Positions 48,530-58,416 of a stretch of DNA of 64,000 bases are shown piece after piece. The position numbers and the translations under genes were made by a program. Source of the stretch: Pseudomonas fluvialis (lineage in GTDB: Bacteria > Pseudomonadota > Gammaproteobacteria > Pseudomonadales > Pseudomonadaceae). Below the pieces are notes generated by a model. That model saw only the letters and a program-made list of their open reading frames with translations, made no database searches and was not told where the DNA came from. Position 1 is the first letter of the stretch; each line of letters starts with the position of its first letter. The stretch is taken from the NCBI RefSeq assembly GCF_002234375.1, contig NZ_NMQV01000012.1:39313-103312 (forward strand). The letters are read 5' to 3'.

Positions 48530-49909
48530 TCAGGCCACCAGCATGAAGCCGATGAAGGCCAAGCTGGCCGCCAGCAATGTATAGGGTAGTTGGGTAACCG
48601 CGTGGCTGATCAAGTCACAACCTGCCCCCTGTGCAGCCAATACCGTAGAGTCACTGTAAAAACAGGCCTGGCTGCCGAAGGCGGATGCCGACATCAGTGC
48701 ACCAATCACCAGCGGGATATTGGCATCCAGCGCATAGGCCAACGGCATGACGATGGGGATGGTGACGGCAAAGATGCCCCAGGACGACCCCGTGGCAAAG
48801 GACAGCACCGCCATAGTCAGAAAGACCATGGCCGGCAGCATTTGCGGGCTCATGTACGGGCGCATGCTATTAACGACGTACTGCGGCAACTGTAACTGAT
48901 CGCACACATCCTTGAAGATAAAGGCCGCGATGCAGATACCGATAGCCGGCAGCATGGTCTTGAAACCATCGACCATCTGCTCAAGCATTTCATTAAGCGG
49001 CATCAGCCGCTGCGCCATGTAGAAAGGCACCGTGACCAGCAGGGTGGCAAGCATACCCATCCATACATCGATATCGAAATACAGGGTAAAACCCACCAGC
49101 ATGAGCAACGGCAGCAGAAAGTTATAGAGCTTGCCGCCTTCCTTATCGGACTGCTCAAACTCCTGCTCCAGCGAGCGCATGGCGAAGTTGTGTTCAGGCT
49201 GCAACTCTCCGACATGCATGGCTCCGGCAGAACCATGGCGCGCAAGCGATTCGGCCTTACGCATTGGGCCTATGGCCGGAAACAGCCCCGCAGCAACCAA
49301 CAACACCAGCAACACGGCAAACCAGGCGTACAGCATGTAAGGGATGGCCTGCATGTACACGCTGATACCTTGGCCCTGGCCGGCTATACCGTTGTTCTCC
49401 AGCAAACCACCGAAGAACACCGCCCATGTCGACAGGGGCACCAGTACGCAAATCGGTGCTGCCGTAGAGTCGACCACGTAGGCGAGCATTTCCCGTGACA
49501 CCTTGAAGCGGTCGGTTACCCGCTTCATGGTTTCACCCACGGTCAGCGCATTGAGGTAGTCATCGACGAAAATGACCACGCCCAGCGCGAACGTCATCAA
49601 CAGGGAAGAGCGCCGCCCGCGCGCAACCTTGACCGCCGCGCGCCCGAAAGCCAGCGCGCCCCCTGTACGCACCAGCAGCGCAATCAACGCACCAAAACTC
49701 CCGCATACCAGGATCAGCCAGCCAATGGTCTCATCCTGCATGACCTTGAGCGATATCTCGGCAAACCCGCTCAAAGCGTTTTGCGGTGAGAGCAGTAGCA
49801 AGCCACTGGCAGCGCCACACACCAGTGCCAGGATCGGACGACGCAAGGTAATCGCCAGGAGCAGCACGACAGCGGGAGGAATCAGAGAAAGCGCGGAGGG
49901 TTCGGACAT
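48530..49909 (-). CDS. NhaC-family Na+/H+ antiporter-like transporter
   Basis: A 459-residue protein with about eleven to twelve transmembrane helices. The FATGSSWGIFAVTIPIVMPLA segment and SAFGSQACFYSDSTVL are hallmarks of the NhaC superfamily; VDDYLNALTVGETMKRVTD is near the centre. Members exchange Na+ or organic ions for protons or amino acids; the ligand here is unknown. The start at 49909 (MSEPSALSLIPP) has no strong ribosome site, and an upstream ATG at 49921 is possible. It lies next to rplQ, in the position occupied by katA in P. aeruginosa, with a long palindrome in its upstream region. Confidence 0.85.
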   Translation of the reverse strand: MSEPSALSLIPPAVVLLLAITLRRPILALVCGAASGLLLLSPQNALSGFAEISLKVMQDETIGWLILVCGSFGALIALLVRTGGALAFGRAAVKVARGRRSSLLMTFALGVVIFVDDYLNALTVGETMKRVTDRFKVSREMLAYVVDSTAAPICVLVPLSTWAVFFGGLLENNGIAGQGQGISVYMQAIPYMLYAWFAVLLVLLVAAGLFPAIGPMRKAESLARHGSAGAMHVGELQPEHNFAMRSLEQEFEQSDKEGGKLYNFLLPLLMLVGFTLYFDIDVWMGMLATLLVTVPFYMAQRLMPLNEMLEQMVDGFKTMLPAIGICIAAFIFKDVCDQLQLPQYVVNSMRPYMSPQMLPAMVFLTMAVLSFATGSSWGIFAVTIPIVMPLAYALDANIPLVIGALMSASAFGSQACFYSDSTVLAAQGAGCDLISHAVTQLPYTLLAASLAFIGFMLVA

Positions 49910-49992
49910 GATTAAAGCCATTGTTGTTATTGGGAGCCGTACGGTCAGTGCCGGACATGCTGGCGACCTTACCCGATGCAAAAAACGAACAC

Positions 49993-50018
49993 AATATCGA
50001 ACGTCTGCGTTCGATATT
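49993..50018. promoter_or_regulatory. 26-bp palindrome upstream of the antiporter gene
   Basis: AATATCGAACG (49993-50003) and CGTTCGATATT (50008-50018) form a perfect 11-bp inverted repeat with spacer TCTG, 84 bases before the antiporter start and past the rplQ terminator. With no T-run, an operator is more likely than a terminator. No regulator gene is adjacent. Confidence 0.6.
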
Positions 50019-50064
50019 TAATTCATGCAGAAACCCCAAGACAAAGCGAGAAACAAACGGCAGA

Positions 50065-50093
50065 AAACAAAAAACCGAGCACTAGGCTCGGTT
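50065..50093 (-). terminator. Rho-independent terminator of the alpha operon
   Basis: On the minus strand AACCGAGC and GCTCGGTT pair around a five-base loop and are followed by TTTTTTGTTTT. It lies 20 bases after the rplQ stop and ends the ribosomal protein transcript. Confidence 0.92.
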
Positions 50094-50112
50094 CTTTGCG
50101 CAACAGACAGCC

Positions 50113-50499
50113 TTATTCAGCGCTTACTGCTTCACCGCCGACCTTGCGGTCAACCAGCTCAACATAAGCCATCGGGGCGTTGTCACCAGCGCGGAAACCG
50201 CACTTGAGAATACGCAGGTAACCGCCCTGACGGGTGGCGTAGCGCTTGCCCAGATCGTTGAACAGCTTGCCGACGATGGCTTTCGAACGAGTACGGTCGA
50301 AAGCCAGACGACGGTTAGCAACGCTGTCTACCTTGGCCAGGGTGATCAGCGGCTCGGCAACGCGACGCAGCTCCTTGGCTTTCGGCAGAGTAGTTTTGAT
50401 CAGCTCGTGCTCGAACAGCGATACCGCCATGTTCTGGAACATGGCCTTGCGGTGAGCGCTGGTGCGGCTGAGGTGACGGCCACTTTTACGATGACGCAT
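50113..50499 (-). CDS. rplQ: 50S ribosomal protein L17
   Basis: Last gene of the alpha operon, 128 residues, located at the peptide-exit tunnel region of the large subunit. [20 protein letters not shown] is the standard L17 N-terminus. It follows rpoA by 42 bases and ends in a clear terminator. The C-terminal [16 protein letters not shown] adds a slightly longer tail than E. coli. Confidence 0.98.
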   Translation of the reverse strand: MRHRKSGRHLSRTSAHRKAMFQNMAVSLFEHELIKTTLPKAKELRRVAEPLITLAKVDSVANRRLAFDRTRSKAIVGKLFNDLGKRYATRQGGYLRILKCGFRAGDNAPMAYVELVDRKVGGEAVSAE

Positions 50500-50541
50500 G
50501 GTTCAATTCCTTACCAAACTCACGTTCGGTGATGATGACGA

Positions 50542-51543
50542 TCAGGCAGTCGCCTTATCGTCTTTCTTCAGACTTGCCGGCGGCCAGTTGTCGAGGCGCA
50601 TACCGAGGGACAGACCGCGAGAGGCCAGAACATCCTTGATCTCAGTCAGGGACTTCTTGCCCAGGTTCGGCGTTTTCAACAGTTCTACTTCGGTGCGCTG
50701 AATCAGGTCGCCGATGTAGTAAATGTTTTCTGCCTTGAGGCAGTTGGCCGAACGAACGGTCAGTTCCAGGTCATCAACCGGGCGCAACAGGATCGGATCG
50801 ATCTCGTCGCCTTCCGGCTCCGGAGCAGGTGCGGCCTCGCCCTTGAGGTCGACGAATGCAGCCAGCTGCTGTTGCAGGATGGTTGCAGTACGGCGAATCG
50901 CCTCTTCGGGATCCAGGGTACCGTTGGTCTCCAGATCAATGACCAGCTTGTCCAGGTTGGTGCGTTGCTCGACGCGGGCGTTTTCCACCACGTAAGCCAC
51001 ACGACGGACCGGGCTGAAGGAAGCGTCCAGCTGCAAGCGACCAATGCTGCGGCTTTCATCTTCATCGCTCTGGCGCGCGTCAGCCGGCTCATAGCCGCGA
51101 CCACGAGCCACCTTGAGCTTCATGTTCAGAGCACCGTTGTCCGCCAGATGCGCGATTACGTGATCGCCATTGACGATTTCGACATCGTGATCCAGCTGAA
51201 TATCGGCGGCGGTGACCACGCCAGCACCTTTCTTGGAAAGGTTCAGCGTAACTTCATCACGGCCGTGCAGCTTGATAGCCAGACCTTTCAGGTTGAGCAG
51301 GATTTCAATGACGTCTTCCTGAACACCTTCGATGGCACTGTACTCATGGAGTACGCCGTCGATTTCGGCCTCGACTACTGCACAGCCAGGCATGGAGGAC
51401 AACAGGATGCGACGCAGCGCGTTGCCCAGGGTATGGCCGAAGCCACGCTCGAGAGGCTCGAGCGTGATCTTGGCGCGGGTCGGGCTGACCACCTGCACAT
51501 CAATGTGACGGGGGGTCAGAAACTCATTTACCGAACTCTGCAT
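50542..51543 (-). CDS. rpoA: RNA polymerase alpha subunit
   Basis: The 333-residue alpha subunit. N-terminal domain (1-235) carries the assembly surface, including [20 protein letters not shown]; a linker near 236-250 ([12 protein letters not shown]) leads to the C-terminal domain (about 250-325) with [18 protein letters not shown] and [11 protein letters not shown], which binds UP elements and activators. It lies between rpsD and rplQ as in the conserved alpha operon. Confidence 0.99.
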   Translation of the reverse strand: MQSSVNEFLTPRHIDVQVVSPTRAKITLEPLERGFGHTLGNALRRILLSSMPGCAVVEAEIDGVLHEYSAIEGVQEDVIEILLNLKGLAIKLHGRDEVTLNLSKKGAGVVTAADIQLDHDVEIVNGDHVIAHLADNGALNMKLKVARGRGYEPADARQSDEDESRSIGRLQLDASFSPVRRVAYVVENARVEQRTNLDKLVIDLETNGTLDPEEAIRRTATILQQQLAAFVDLKGEAAPAPEPEGDEIDPILLRPVDDLELTVRSANCLKAENIYYIGDLIQRTEVELLKTPNLGKKSLTEIKDVLASRGLSLGMRLDNWPPASLKKDDKATA

Positions 51544-51565
51544 GGATGCACCTATTTTCTAGCCC

Positions 51566-52186
51566 TTACTTGGAGTAGAGCTCGACAATCAGGTTTTCGT
51601 TGATGTCGGCGGACAGATCAGTACGTGCCGGAACGCTCTTGAACACACCGGACTTCTTCTCTGCGTCTACTTCGACCCACTCAACGCGACCGCGCTGGGC
51701 GCACAGCTCAAGAGCCTGCGCAATGCGCAGCTGGTTCTTGGCCTTTTCGCGAATAGCCACGACATCACCAGCTTTAACCTGGTAAGACGGGATGTTTACG
51801 GTTTGACCGTTAACAGTAATGCTCTTGTGCGAAACCAGCTGGCGGGACTCGGCACGCGTGGAGCCGAAGCCCATACGATAGACCACGTTATCCAGGCGGC
51901 ACTCGAGCAGCTGCAGCAGGTTTTCGCCGGTAGCGCCCTTACGACGGGCAGCTTCCTTGTAGTAGCTGCTGAACTGACGCTCCAGCACGCCGTAGATACG
52001 ACGAACTTTCTGCTTCTCACGCAGCTGCAGACCGTAGTCGGACAGACGGCCGCGACGGGCACCATGCTGACCGGGAACGGATTCGATGTTGCACTTAGAT
52101 TCAAGCGCGCGGGCACCACTCTTCAGGAAGAGATCGGTGCCTTCACGACGAGACAGTTTGCACTTGGGACCAATGTAACGAGCCAT
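51566..52186 (-). CDS. rpsD: 30S ribosomal protein S4
   Basis: A 206-residue primary 16S rRNA-binding protein. [20 protein letters not shown] starts the family, and the S4 RNA-binding domain covers about 95-155 ([20 protein letters not shown]). In E. coli S4 represses translation of the alpha operon; the rpmJ-rpsM gap here could hold the analogous site. It lies 16 bases after rpsK. Confidence 0.98.
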   Translation of the reverse strand: MARYIGPKCKLSRREGTDLFLKSGARALESKCNIESVPGQHGARRGRLSDYGLQLREKQKVRRIYGVLERQFSSYYKEAARRKGATGENLLQLLECRLDNVVYRMGFGSTRAESRQLVSHKSITVNGQTVNIPSYQVKAGDVVAIREKAKNQLRIAQALELCAQRGRVEWVEVDAEKKSGVFKSVPARTDLSADINENLIVELYSK

Positions 52187-52202
52187 TCTTCACTGTCTCC
52201 TA

Positions 52203-52592
52203 TTACACGCGACGCTTCTTCGGCGGACGGCACCCGTTGTGCGGGATAGGCGTCACGTCGGTGATGCTGGCGATTTTGTAGCCGCAAGCGTTAAGAGCAC
52301 GCACAGCGGATTCGCGACCAGGGCCCGGGCCCTTGACGTTTACGTCGAGGTTCTTCAGACCGTATTCCAGAGCTGCCTGACCGGCGCGCTCAGCAGCCAC
52401 CTGGGCAGCGAACGGAGTGCTCTTACGGGAACCACGGAAACCCGAACCACCCGAGGTAGCCCAGGACAGGGCGTTACCCTGACGGTCAGTGATGGTCACG
52501 ATGGTATTGTTGAAAGAAGCGTGGATATGGGCGATCCCATCCACCACTGTCTTTTTGACTTTTTTACGAGTACGAGCAGCTGGCTTAGCCAT
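52203..52592 (-). CDS. rpsK: 30S ribosomal protein S11
   Basis: A 129-residue platform protein that helps select correct codon-anticodon pairing through S18/S21 contacts. [20 protein letters not shown] and [20 protein letters not shown] are typical, with the [16 protein letters not shown]-terminus. It lies in order between rpsM and rpsD. Confidence 0.98.
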   Translation of the reverse strand: MAKPAARTRKKVKKTVVDGIAHIHASFNNTIVTITDRQGNALSWATSGGSGFRGSRKSTPFAAQVAAERAGQAALEYGLKNLDVNVKGPGPGRESAVRALNACGYKIASITDVTPIPHNGCRPPKKRRV

Positions 52593-52622
52593 GACTTAAT
52601 TCCTGTCGATTCGCGGGCGCAA

Positions 52623-52979
52623 TTACTTGCGGATCGGCTTGCGCGGACCCTTACGGGTACGAGCGTTGGTCTTGGTACGCTGACCACGAACCGGCAAGCC
52701 ACGACGGTGACGCAGACCGCGATAGCAGCCCAGGTCCATCAGACGCTTGATGTTCATGTTCAGCTCGCGGCGCAGATCACCTTCAGTAGTGAGCTTGGCA
52801 ACTTCGCCACGCAGCTGTTCGATCTGCTCGTCAGTCAGATCCTTGATCTTTGCCGCCGGATTGACGCCGGTGGCTGCACAAATTTTCTGTGCAGTGGTGC
52901 GACCAACACCGTAGATGTAGGTCAGCGAGATAACAGTGTGCTTGTTATCCGGAATGTTGACGCCTGCAATACGGGCCAT
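52623..52979 (-). CDS. rpsM: 30S ribosomal protein S13
   Basis: First gene of the alpha operon, 118 residues; S13 contacts the P-site tRNA and forms bridges to the large subunit. [20 protein letters not shown] and [20 protein letters not shown] are standard. The 133-base gap upstream to rpmJ carries a hairpin and a promoter candidate, so the operon may start separately here. Confidence 0.98.
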   Translation of the reverse strand: MARIAGVNIPDNKHTVISLTYIYGVGRTTAQKICAATGVNPAAKIKDLTDEQIEQLRGEVAKLTTEGDLRRELNMNIKRLMDLGCYRGLRHRRGLPVRGQRTKTNARTRKGPRKPIRK

Positions 52980-53038
52980 TCAGTGAAACTCCAATTGACA
53001 GCTACCCACGCCCTGGAAGCCAAGAAATAGGGCGCGCG

Positions 53039-53067
53039 ATATTAGCGCTGTAATAACAAAGAATCAA
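53039..53067 (-). promoter_or_regulatory. Promoter candidate for the alpha operon
   Basis: On the minus strand TTGATT (53062-53067), a 17-base spacer and TAATAT (53039-53044) form a plausible sigma-70 promoter about 60 bases before rpsM. The -35 overlaps the base of the hairpin at 53066-53093. Both hexamers match four of six consensus positions. Confidence 0.42.
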
Positions 53068-53093
53068 CCCGGCAGCACACTAGCTGCCGGGTT
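53066..53093 (-). other. 11-bp hairpin in the rpmJ-rpsM gap
   Basis: AACCCGGCAGC and GCTGCCGGGTT pair perfectly around a 6-base loop, 20 bases after the rpmJ stop. On the minus strand it is followed by GATTCTTTG, not a true T-run. It could weaken transcription leaving the spc operon, protect its 3' end, or be the S4-type regulatory region of the alpha operon. Confidence 0.6.
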
Positions 53094-53112
53094 CATTACG
53101 CGTGACTCACAC

Positions 53113-53229
53113 TCAGCCTTGGCGCTGCTTGTGACGCGGCTCCGCGCTGCAGATCACCCGCACGACACCTTCGCGACGGATAATCTTGCAGTTACGGCAC
53201 ATCTTCTTGACCGATGCACGAACTTTCAT
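53113..53229 (-). CDS. rpmJ: 50S ribosomal protein L36 (zinc-binding form)
   Basis: A 38-residue protein ([14 protein letters not shown]...), the smallest of the large subunit. Cys11, Cys14, Cys27 and His33 form the CCCH zinc site of the C+ form. It lies 31 bases after secY at the end of the spc operon. It can be replaced under zinc starvation by a C- paralogue, which is not in this window. Confidence 0.97.
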   Translation of the reverse strand: MKVRASVKKMCRNCKIIRREGVVRVICSAEPRHKQRQG

Positions 53230-53259
53230 CAGTAACTCCTCGAACCTTACGGCACCAGG

Positions 53260-54588
53260 TCAGCGGAGCATGCCGCTGCCGTAGCCCTTCAGGTTGGCTT
53301 TCTTCATCAGGGAATCGTACTGGTGCGAAACGAGGTGCGATTGTACTTGGGCCATAAAGTCCATCACAACCACGACCACGATCAGCAACGAGGTCCCGCC
53401 AAGGTAAAACGGTACATTTGCCGACACCACCAGGAACTGGGGAAGCAGACAAACAGCCGTCATGTACAGAGCACCGAACATGGTCAAGCGGGTCAGAACG
53501 CCATCGATATAGCGCGCCGACTGCTCACCGGGACGGATACCCGGAATAAAGGCACCGGACTTCTTCAGGTTTTCCGCTACGTCTTTCGGGTTGAACATCA
53601 ACGCTGTATAGAAGAAGCAGAAGAAGATGATCCCTGCACTAAACAGCAGAATGTTCAATGGCTGCCCCGGAGCAATTGCCTGGGAAATATCCTGCAACCA
53701 GCCCAAACCCTCGGACTGACCAAACCACGAACCCAGCGAAGCCGGGAACAGCAGAATACTGCTGGCGAAAATCGCCGGGATGACACCAGCCATATTGACT
53801 TTCAACGGCAAGTGACTGGTCTGCGCAGCAAAAACCTTGCGGCCCTGCTGACGCTTCGCGTAGTGCACCGCAATGCGACGCTGACCACGCTCTATGAACA
53901 CCACAAAACCGATGATCGCCACAGCAAGCAGACCGATGGCAATGAGAGCGAAAATGTTGATATCGCCCTGGCGAGCAGACTCGAAAGACTGCCCGATTGC
54001 CGACGGAAGACCCGCCACGATACCCGCAAAGATCAGCATCGAAATGCCATTGCCGATACCGCGCTCAGTCATCTGCTCACCCAGCCACATCATGAACATC
54101 GCACCCGAAACAAAGGTGGTGACGGCCACGAAGTGGAAGCCGAAATCAGTGGCGAACGCCACGCCCTGGCTCGCCAGGCCAACGGACATGCCGATAGCCT
54201 GAATGAACGCCAGGACGAGCGTGCCGTAGCGAGTGTACTGGCTGATCTTGCGACGGCCAGCTTCACCTTCCTTCTTCAACTGCTCCAGCTGCGGACTAAC
54301 AGCCGTCATGAGCTGCATGATGATCGACGCCGAAATGTACGGCATGATCCCCAGCGCAAAGATGCTCATGCGCTCCAGCGCACCACCGGAAAACATGTTG
54401 AACAGGCTAAGAATGGTCCCCTCATTCTGTCGGAACAGTTCCGCGAGACGATCCGGGTTGATGCCAGGCACAGGGATATGCGCACCTATTCGATAGACGA
54501 TAATCGCCAGGAACAGGAAACGCAGACGACCCCAGAGCTCAGACAGCCCACCACCGCTCAACGAAGAGAGAGCACCTTGCTTAGCCAT
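53260..54588 (-). CDS. secY: Protein translocase subunit SecY
   Basis: The 442-residue channel subunit of the SecYEG translocon with ten transmembrane helices. [20 protein letters not shown] begins the first helix region, and [19 protein letters not shown] and [19 protein letters not shown] mark the conserved loops. It follows rplO immediately (no gap) in the spc operon, as in most bacteria. Confidence 0.98.
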   Translation of the reverse strand: MAKQGALSSLSGGGLSELWGRLRFLFLAIIVYRIGAHIPVPGINPDRLAELFRQNEGTILSLFNMFSGGALERMSIFALGIMPYISASIIMQLMTAVSPQLEQLKKEGEAGRRKISQYTRYGTLVLAFIQAIGMSVGLASQGVAFATDFGFHFVAVTTFVSGAMFMMWLGEQMTERGIGNGISMLIFAGIVAGLPSAIGQSFESARQGDINIFALIAIGLLAVAIIGFVVFIERGQRRIAVHYAKRQQGRKVFAAQTSHLPLKVNMAGVIPAIFASSILLFPASLGSWFGQSEGLGWLQDISQAIAPGQPLNILLFSAGIIFFCFFYTALMFNPKDVAENLKKSGAFIPGIRPGEQSARYIDGVLTRLTMFGALYMTAVCLLPQFLVVSANVPFYLGGTSLLIVVVVVMDFMAQVQSHLVSHQYDSLMKKANLKGYGSGMLR

Positions 54589-55023
54589 TTAGTCCTCGAC
54601 TTTACCGCCAGCAGCGATGATGGCTTCGCGGGCACCTTTGGTGACAGCGATACCTTGCAGAGTCAGCGCACGAGCAACCGCACCGGACAGCATAACTTTT
54701 ACGCGCTGTACGTTGTGATTGATGACGTTGGCATCTTTCAGCGCCTGCAGAGTCACGATGTCGCCCTGCACTTTAGCCAGTTCGGACGTGCGCACTTCAG
54801 CGCGATCCATGGCTTTCAGCGAGACGAAACCGAACTTCGGCAGACGACGGTGCAGAGGCTGCTGACCGCCCTCGAAGCCGGGAGCAATGGTGCCACCGGA
54901 GCGAGAAGTCTGGCCCTTGTGACCGCGACCACCGGTTTTACCCAGACCGCTACCGATACCACGACCCGGACGCAGCTTCTCGCGACGGGCACCCGGCGCA
55001 GAACGCAGATCGTTCAGTTGCAT
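54589..55023 (-). CDS. rplO: 50S ribosomal protein L15
   Basis: A 144-residue protein of the large subunit. [20 protein letters not shown] and [17 protein letters not shown] are the usual N-terminal extension signature that threads into 23S rRNA. Its stop is directly adjacent to the secY start, and the rpmD stop lies three bases upstream of its own start. Confidence 0.98.
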   Translation of the reverse strand: MQLNDLRSAPGARREKLRPGRGIGSGLGKTGGRGHKGQTSRSGGTIAPGFEGGQQPLHRRLPKFGFVSLKAMDRAEVRTSELAKVQGDIVTLQALKDANVINHNVQRVKVMLSGAVARALTLQGIAVTKGAREAIIAAGGKVED

Positions 55024-55026
55024 GGC

Positions 55027-55206
55027 TTAACCCTCCACACGCAGCAGGTAGTAAGCCTTGTTGATCATGCCGCGATTTTCAGGAGTATCCTGAACCTCAA
55101 CGGTATGACCGATACGACGCAGGCCGAGGCCTTTGACGCAGGCTTTGTGATTGGCCAGACGGCCGTTGACGCTTTTGATCAGCGTCACTTTGACGGTGTT
55201 AGCCAT
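55027..55206 (-). CDS. rpmD: 50S ribosomal protein L30
   Basis: A 59-residue protein ([20 protein letters not shown], then [20 protein letters not shown]), standard for L30. It lies between rpsE and rplO with gaps of only a few bases. It is too short for simple ORF cut-offs but is intact, from ATG at 55206 to TAA at 55027. Confidence 0.97.
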   Translation of the reverse strand: MANTVKVTLIKSVNGRLANHKACVKGLGLRRIGHTVEVQDTPENRGMINKAYYLLRVEG

Positions 55207-55208
55207 GA

Positions 55209-55736
55209 TTAGAGAATCTCCTCGACACTCTTACCACGCTTGGCAGCCACGGATGACGGAGACTGCATACCCTTCAGACCTTCGAAGGTTGCATAAACCA
55301 CGTTCACCGGATTGGTGGAGCCATAGCACTTAGCCAGAACGTTCTGCACACCAGCCACTTCCAGCACGGCACGCATAGCGCCGCCAGCAATGATACCGGT
55401 ACCCTCGGAAGCCGGCTGCATGTACACCTTGGAGGCGCCATGTGCAGACTTGATCGGGTACTGCAGGGTAGTACCGTTCAGATCGACCTGGATCATATTA
55501 CGACGCGCAGCTTCCATCGCCTTCTGGATGGCAGCAGGAACTTCGCGGGACTTGCCACGACCGAAACCAACGCGACCGTTGCCATCACCCACCACGGTCA
55601 ACGCGGTGAAAGTGAAGATACGGCCGCCCTTGACGGTCTTAGCAACACGATTAACCTGCACCAGCTTCTCGGTGTAGCCATCGCTCTGGGCATCGTCACG
55701 GTTACCGCGATCGCGCTTTTGCTCGTTATTTGCCAT
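55209..55736 (-). CDS. rpsE: 30S ribosomal protein S5
   Basis: A 175-residue protein of the small-subunit body affecting translational accuracy and spectinomycin sensitivity. The S5 double-stranded RNA-binding domain is near 20-90 ([39 protein letters not shown]), the C-terminal domain has [10 protein letters not shown]. It follows rplR by three bases. Confidence 0.98.
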   Translation of the reverse strand: MANNEQKRDRGNRDDAQSDGYTEKLVQVNRVAKTVKGGRIFTFTALTVVGDGNGRVGFGRGKSREVPAAIQKAMEAARRNMIQVDLNGTTLQYPIKSAHGASKVYMQPASEGTGIIAGGAMRAVLEVAGVQNVLAKCYGSTNPVNVVYATFEGLKGMQSPSSVAAKRGKSVEEIL

Positions 55737-55739
55737 AAC

Positions 55740-56090
55740 TTAGAACTCCAGCCCGCCTTCACGAGCAGCATCGGCCAGCGCTTTCACACGGCCGTGGTAC
55801 TTGAAGCCAGAACGATCGAATGCAACCTGGGTGATGCCAGCGGCTTTTGCACGCTCGGCAACCAGCAGACCGACCTTCTTGGCCGCTTCAACGTTGCCAG
55901 TGGCACCGCTACGCAGGTCTTTTTCCACAGTAGAGGCGCTGACCAATACTTTGGCGCCGTCGGCCGAAACGACCTGGGCGTAGATATGCTGGGAAGAGCG
56001 GTACACGCAGAGGCGTACGGCTTCCAGCTCGCGCATTTTCAGGCGTGCCTTGCGAGCGCGACGCAGACGAGTTTCTTTCTTTACGCTCAT
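55740..56090 (-). CDS. rplR: 50S ribosomal protein L18
   Basis: A 116-residue 5S rRNA-binding protein. The basic N-terminus [20 protein letters not shown] and the end [20 protein letters not shown] match L18. It lies ten bases after rplF. Confidence 0.98.
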   Translation of the reverse strand: MSVKKETRLRRARKARLKMRELEAVRLCVYRSSQHIYAQVVSADGAKVLVSASTVEKDLRSGATGNVEAAKKVGLLVAERAKAAGITQVAFDRSGFKYHGRVKALADAAREGGLEF

Positions 56091-56100
56091 TTGCTATGCC

Positions 56101-56634
56101 CTACTTCTTCTTAGCTTCTTTACGACGGACGACTTCGTCGGCGTAACGCACACCCTTGCCTTTGTAAGGCTCCGGCGGACGGAAGTCGCGAATTTCGGCA
56201 GCCACCTGACCGACCAGCTGCTTGTCGATACCCTTGATCAGGATATCGGTCTGGCTCGGAGTTTCAGCGGTAACACCTTGCGGCAGTTGATAGTCGATCG
56301 GATGCGAGAAGCCCAGCGCAAGGTTCAACACCTCGCCTTTGGCCTGCGCCTTGTAACCAACACCAACCAGCTGCAGCTTACGCTCGAAGCCCTGGCTGAC
56401 GCCGATGACCATATTGTTGACCAGAGCACGGGTAGTACCGGCCATGGCCTTGTTCTGCTGATCACCATTACGGGCAGCAAAACGCAGCTCACCATCTTCC
56501 TGCAGCACTTCAACGGAAGGATGAACATTCAGCTCGAGAGCGCCCTTGGCGCCTTTCACCGACAGCTGCTGACCGACCATCTTGATTTCGACGCCAGCGG
56601 GCAGCTTGACAGGGTTTTTAGCAACGCGAGACAT
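56101..56634 (-). CDS. rplF: 50S ribosomal protein L6
   Basis: A 177-residue two-domain protein near the factor-binding site. [20 protein letters not shown] and the C-terminal [20 protein letters not shown] are characteristic. It lies 11 bases after rpsH. Confidence 0.98.
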   Translation of the reverse strand: MSRVAKNPVKLPAGVEIKMVGQQLSVKGAKGALELNVHPSVEVLQEDGELRFAARNGDQQNKAMAGTTRALVNNMVIGVSQGFERKLQLVGVGYKAQAKGEVLNLALGFSHPIDYQLPQGVTAETPSQTDILIKGIDKQLVGQVAAEIRDFRPPEPYKGKGVRYADEVVRRKEAKKK

Positions 56635-56645
56635 GCCTATTCCCC

Positions 56646-57038
56646 TTAGAACACAGTGCAGAGCACTTCGCCACCAACACCAGCAGCACGGGCCGCACGA
56701 TCAGTCATCACACCCTTGTTGGTGGAAACGATCGAAACACCCAGGCCGCCACGTACTTTTGGCAGCTGATCAACAGACTTGTACTGGCGCAGGCCAGGAC
56801 GACTCACACGCTTGAGCTCTTCAATGACCGGACGGCCTTCGAAATACTTCAGCTCGATGGACAGCAGCGCCTTGGTGTCGCTGTTGACCTGAAAACCCGA
56901 AATGTAGCCTTCGTTCAGCAGAACATTGGCAACAGCCACCTTCAACTTGGAAGACGGCATGCTTACGACGGACTTTTCAGCCATCTGGGCATTACGGATA
57001 CGAGTTAGCATGTCCGCTAACGGGTCCTGCATACTCAT
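56646..57038 (-). CDS. rpsH: 30S ribosomal protein S8
   Basis: A 130-residue primary 16S rRNA-binding protein and, in E. coli, the translational repressor of the spc operon. [20 protein letters not shown] is the usual start, and [20 protein letters not shown] ends the C-terminal domain. A GGAGC site precedes the ATG at 57038. The 175-base gap upstream, unusual inside this operon, is packed with inverted repeats. Confidence 0.98.
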   Translation of the reverse strand: MSMQDPLADMLTRIRNAQMAEKSVVSMPSSKLKVAVANVLLNEGYISGFQVNSDTKALLSIELKYFEGRPVIEELKRVSRPGLRQYKSVDQLPKVRGGLGVSIVSTNKGVMTDRAARAAGVGGEVLCTVF

Positions 57039-57066
57039 GGGCTAGTTGCTCCTAAATACAAAAAAA

Positions 57067-57172
57067 GGCTTTGCAGCCACGATCCCCGGATCGCAAAACG
57101 CAGACTCGGAAGAGCCGGTCATTCTAGTGACCGATCAAAAATGAATCAAGCCCCATGAGGGGCTTGATTCAT
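57067..57172 (-). promoter_or_regulatory. Inverted-repeat-rich rpsN-rpsH spacer (terminator/attenuator-like)
   Basis: Minus-strand order after rpsN: a perfect 14-bp stem with TCAT loop (57141-57172) followed by TTTTT; CGGTCA-N6-TGACCG (57116-57133); the 14-bp palindrome CGATCCCCGGATCG (57080-57093, plus strand); and a short GGCT-GCAA-AGCC hairpin followed by seven T (57060-57078). The first is a strong intrinsic-terminator-like element, the last a weak one close to the rpsH ribosome binding site. The region could attenuate the operon or hold an S8-responsive control element. Confidence 0.7.
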
Positions 57173-57213
57173 TGAAACGCAACACCCCACCAAAAGCGCA
57201 GGGTGAAAAGCGA

Positions 57214-57519
57214 TTACCAGCTGGCCTTGACCAGACCCGGTACATCACCACGCATGGCAGCTTCACGCAGCTTGTTACGGCTCAGACCGAACTTACGGTA
57301 AACACCGTGCGGACGGCCGGTGATGCGGCAACGGTTGCGCAGACGGGATGCCGAAGCATCACGCGGCTGCTTCTGCAGGGCAACCTGAGCTTCCCAGCGC
57401 TGTTCAGCCGAGGTGTTCGGATTGGCGATGATCGCTTTCAGCTCGGCACGCTTTTTAGCGTACTTGGCTACCGTGAGCTGACGCTTCAGCTCGCGGTTCT
57501 TCATGCTTTGCTTGGCCAT
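57214..57519 (-). CDS. rpsN: 30S ribosomal protein S14 (zinc-free long form)
   Basis: A 101-residue S14 of the long type without the CxxC zinc motif. [14 protein letters not shown] starts at 57519; the upstream in-frame extension is discarded as it is not S14-like. The C-terminal [20 protein letters not shown] is the conserved rRNA-contact region. It follows rplE by 10 bases; a strong hairpin lies 42 bases downstream. Confidence 0.98.
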   Translation of the reverse strand: MAKQSMKNRELKRQLTVAKYAKKRAELKAIIANPNTSAEQRWEAQVALQKQPRDASASRLRNRCRITGRPHGVYRKFGLSRNKLREAAMRGDVPGLVKASW

Positions 57520-57529
57520 ATCCTGGTCC

Positions 57530-58069
57530 TCAGTTACGGAACGGGAAGTTGAAGGCACGCAGCAGCGCGCGACCCTCATCATCGTTACGGGCAGTGGTGG
57601 TCAGGGTGATATCCAGGCCACGCAGAGCATCGATCTTGTCGTAATCGATTTCCGGGAAGATGATCTGCTCTTTGACACCCATGCTGTAGTTGCCACGACC
57701 ATCGAAGGACTTGGCATTCAGGCCGCGGAAGTCACGCACGCGCGGCAGGGAGATCGAAACCAGACGATCCAGGAATTCGTACATACGGTCGCCACGCAGG
57801 GTGACCTTGACACCGATCGGCCAGCCTTCACGCACCTTGAAGCCTGCAATCGACTTGCGAGCAAAGGTGACGACCGGCTTCTGACCAGTGATCTTCTCAA
57901 GGTCAGCCACTGCGTGCTCGATAACTTTCTTGTCACCGATCGCTTCGCCCAGACCCATGTTCAGGGTGATTTTGGTAACGCGCGGAATTTCCATCACGTT
58001 GTTCAGCTTCAGGTCTTCCTTCAGCTTCGGAGCGATGGTGTTCCGGTAAATCTCTTTTAGTCGTGCCAT
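57530..58069 (-). CDS. rplE: 50S ribosomal protein L5
   Basis: A 179-residue protein that with L18 and L25 anchors 5S r[23 protein letters not shown] and [20 protein letters not shown] are typical. It lies 20 bases after rplX. In E. coli the S8 repressor binds near the start of rplE; no obvious equivalent was picked out here by eye. Confidence 0.98.
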   Translation of the reverse strand: MARLKEIYRNTIAPKLKEDLKLNNVMEIPRVTKITLNMGLGEAIGDKKVIEHAVADLEKITGQKPVVTFARKSIAGFKVREGWPIGVKVTLRGDRMYEFLDRLVSISLPRVRDFRGLNAKSFDGRGNYSMGVKEQIIFPEIDYDKIDALRGLDITLTTTARNDDEGRALLRAFNFPFRN

Positions 58070-58089
58070 GGTGTTCTACCTAGCAGTGC

Positions 58090-58404
58090 TCAAGCATCAA
58101 CCGGCTTTTGGGTCGACTTGAAGACACGAATTTTTTTGCCATCTTCCACTTTGAAACCAACGCGATCAGCCTTGTTGGTTTCAGCATTGAAAATGGCCAC
58201 GTTAGAGGCATGCAGCGGCGCCTCCTTCTCGACGATACCGCCCTGAACGCCCGACATCGGGTTCGGCTTGGTATGGCGCTTGATCATGTTGATGCCGCCA
58301 ACGACCAGACGGTCGTCAGCCAGCACCTTAAGCACCTTGCCACGCTTACCCTTGTCTTTGCCGGCGATCACGATGATCTCGTCATCACGACGAATCTTTT
58401 GCAT
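58090..58404 (-). CDS. rplX: 50S ribosomal protein L24
   Basis: A 104-residue assembly-initiator protein with a KOW motif ([20 protein letters not shown]) and [20 protein letters not shown]. It lies 12 bases after rplN at the head of the spc group. Confidence 0.98.
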   Translation of the reverse strand: MQKIRRDDEIIVIAGKDKGKRGKVLKVLADDRLVVGGINMIKRHTKPNPMSGVQGGIVEKEAPLHASNVAIFNAETNKADRVGFKVEDGKKIRVFKSTQKPVDA

Positions 58405-58416
58405 GACGGCTTCTCC

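Noticed and set aside
49993..50018. Terminator for rplQ
   Set aside because: A separate hairpin with a T-run at 50065-50093 already serves, and this palindrome has no T-run on the minus strand.
53323..55212. 629-codon open frame opposite secY, rplO and rpmD
   Set aside because: Antisense to intact, highly conserved genes; composition (Thr, Arg, Gln, His) is that of a reverse-complement artefact.
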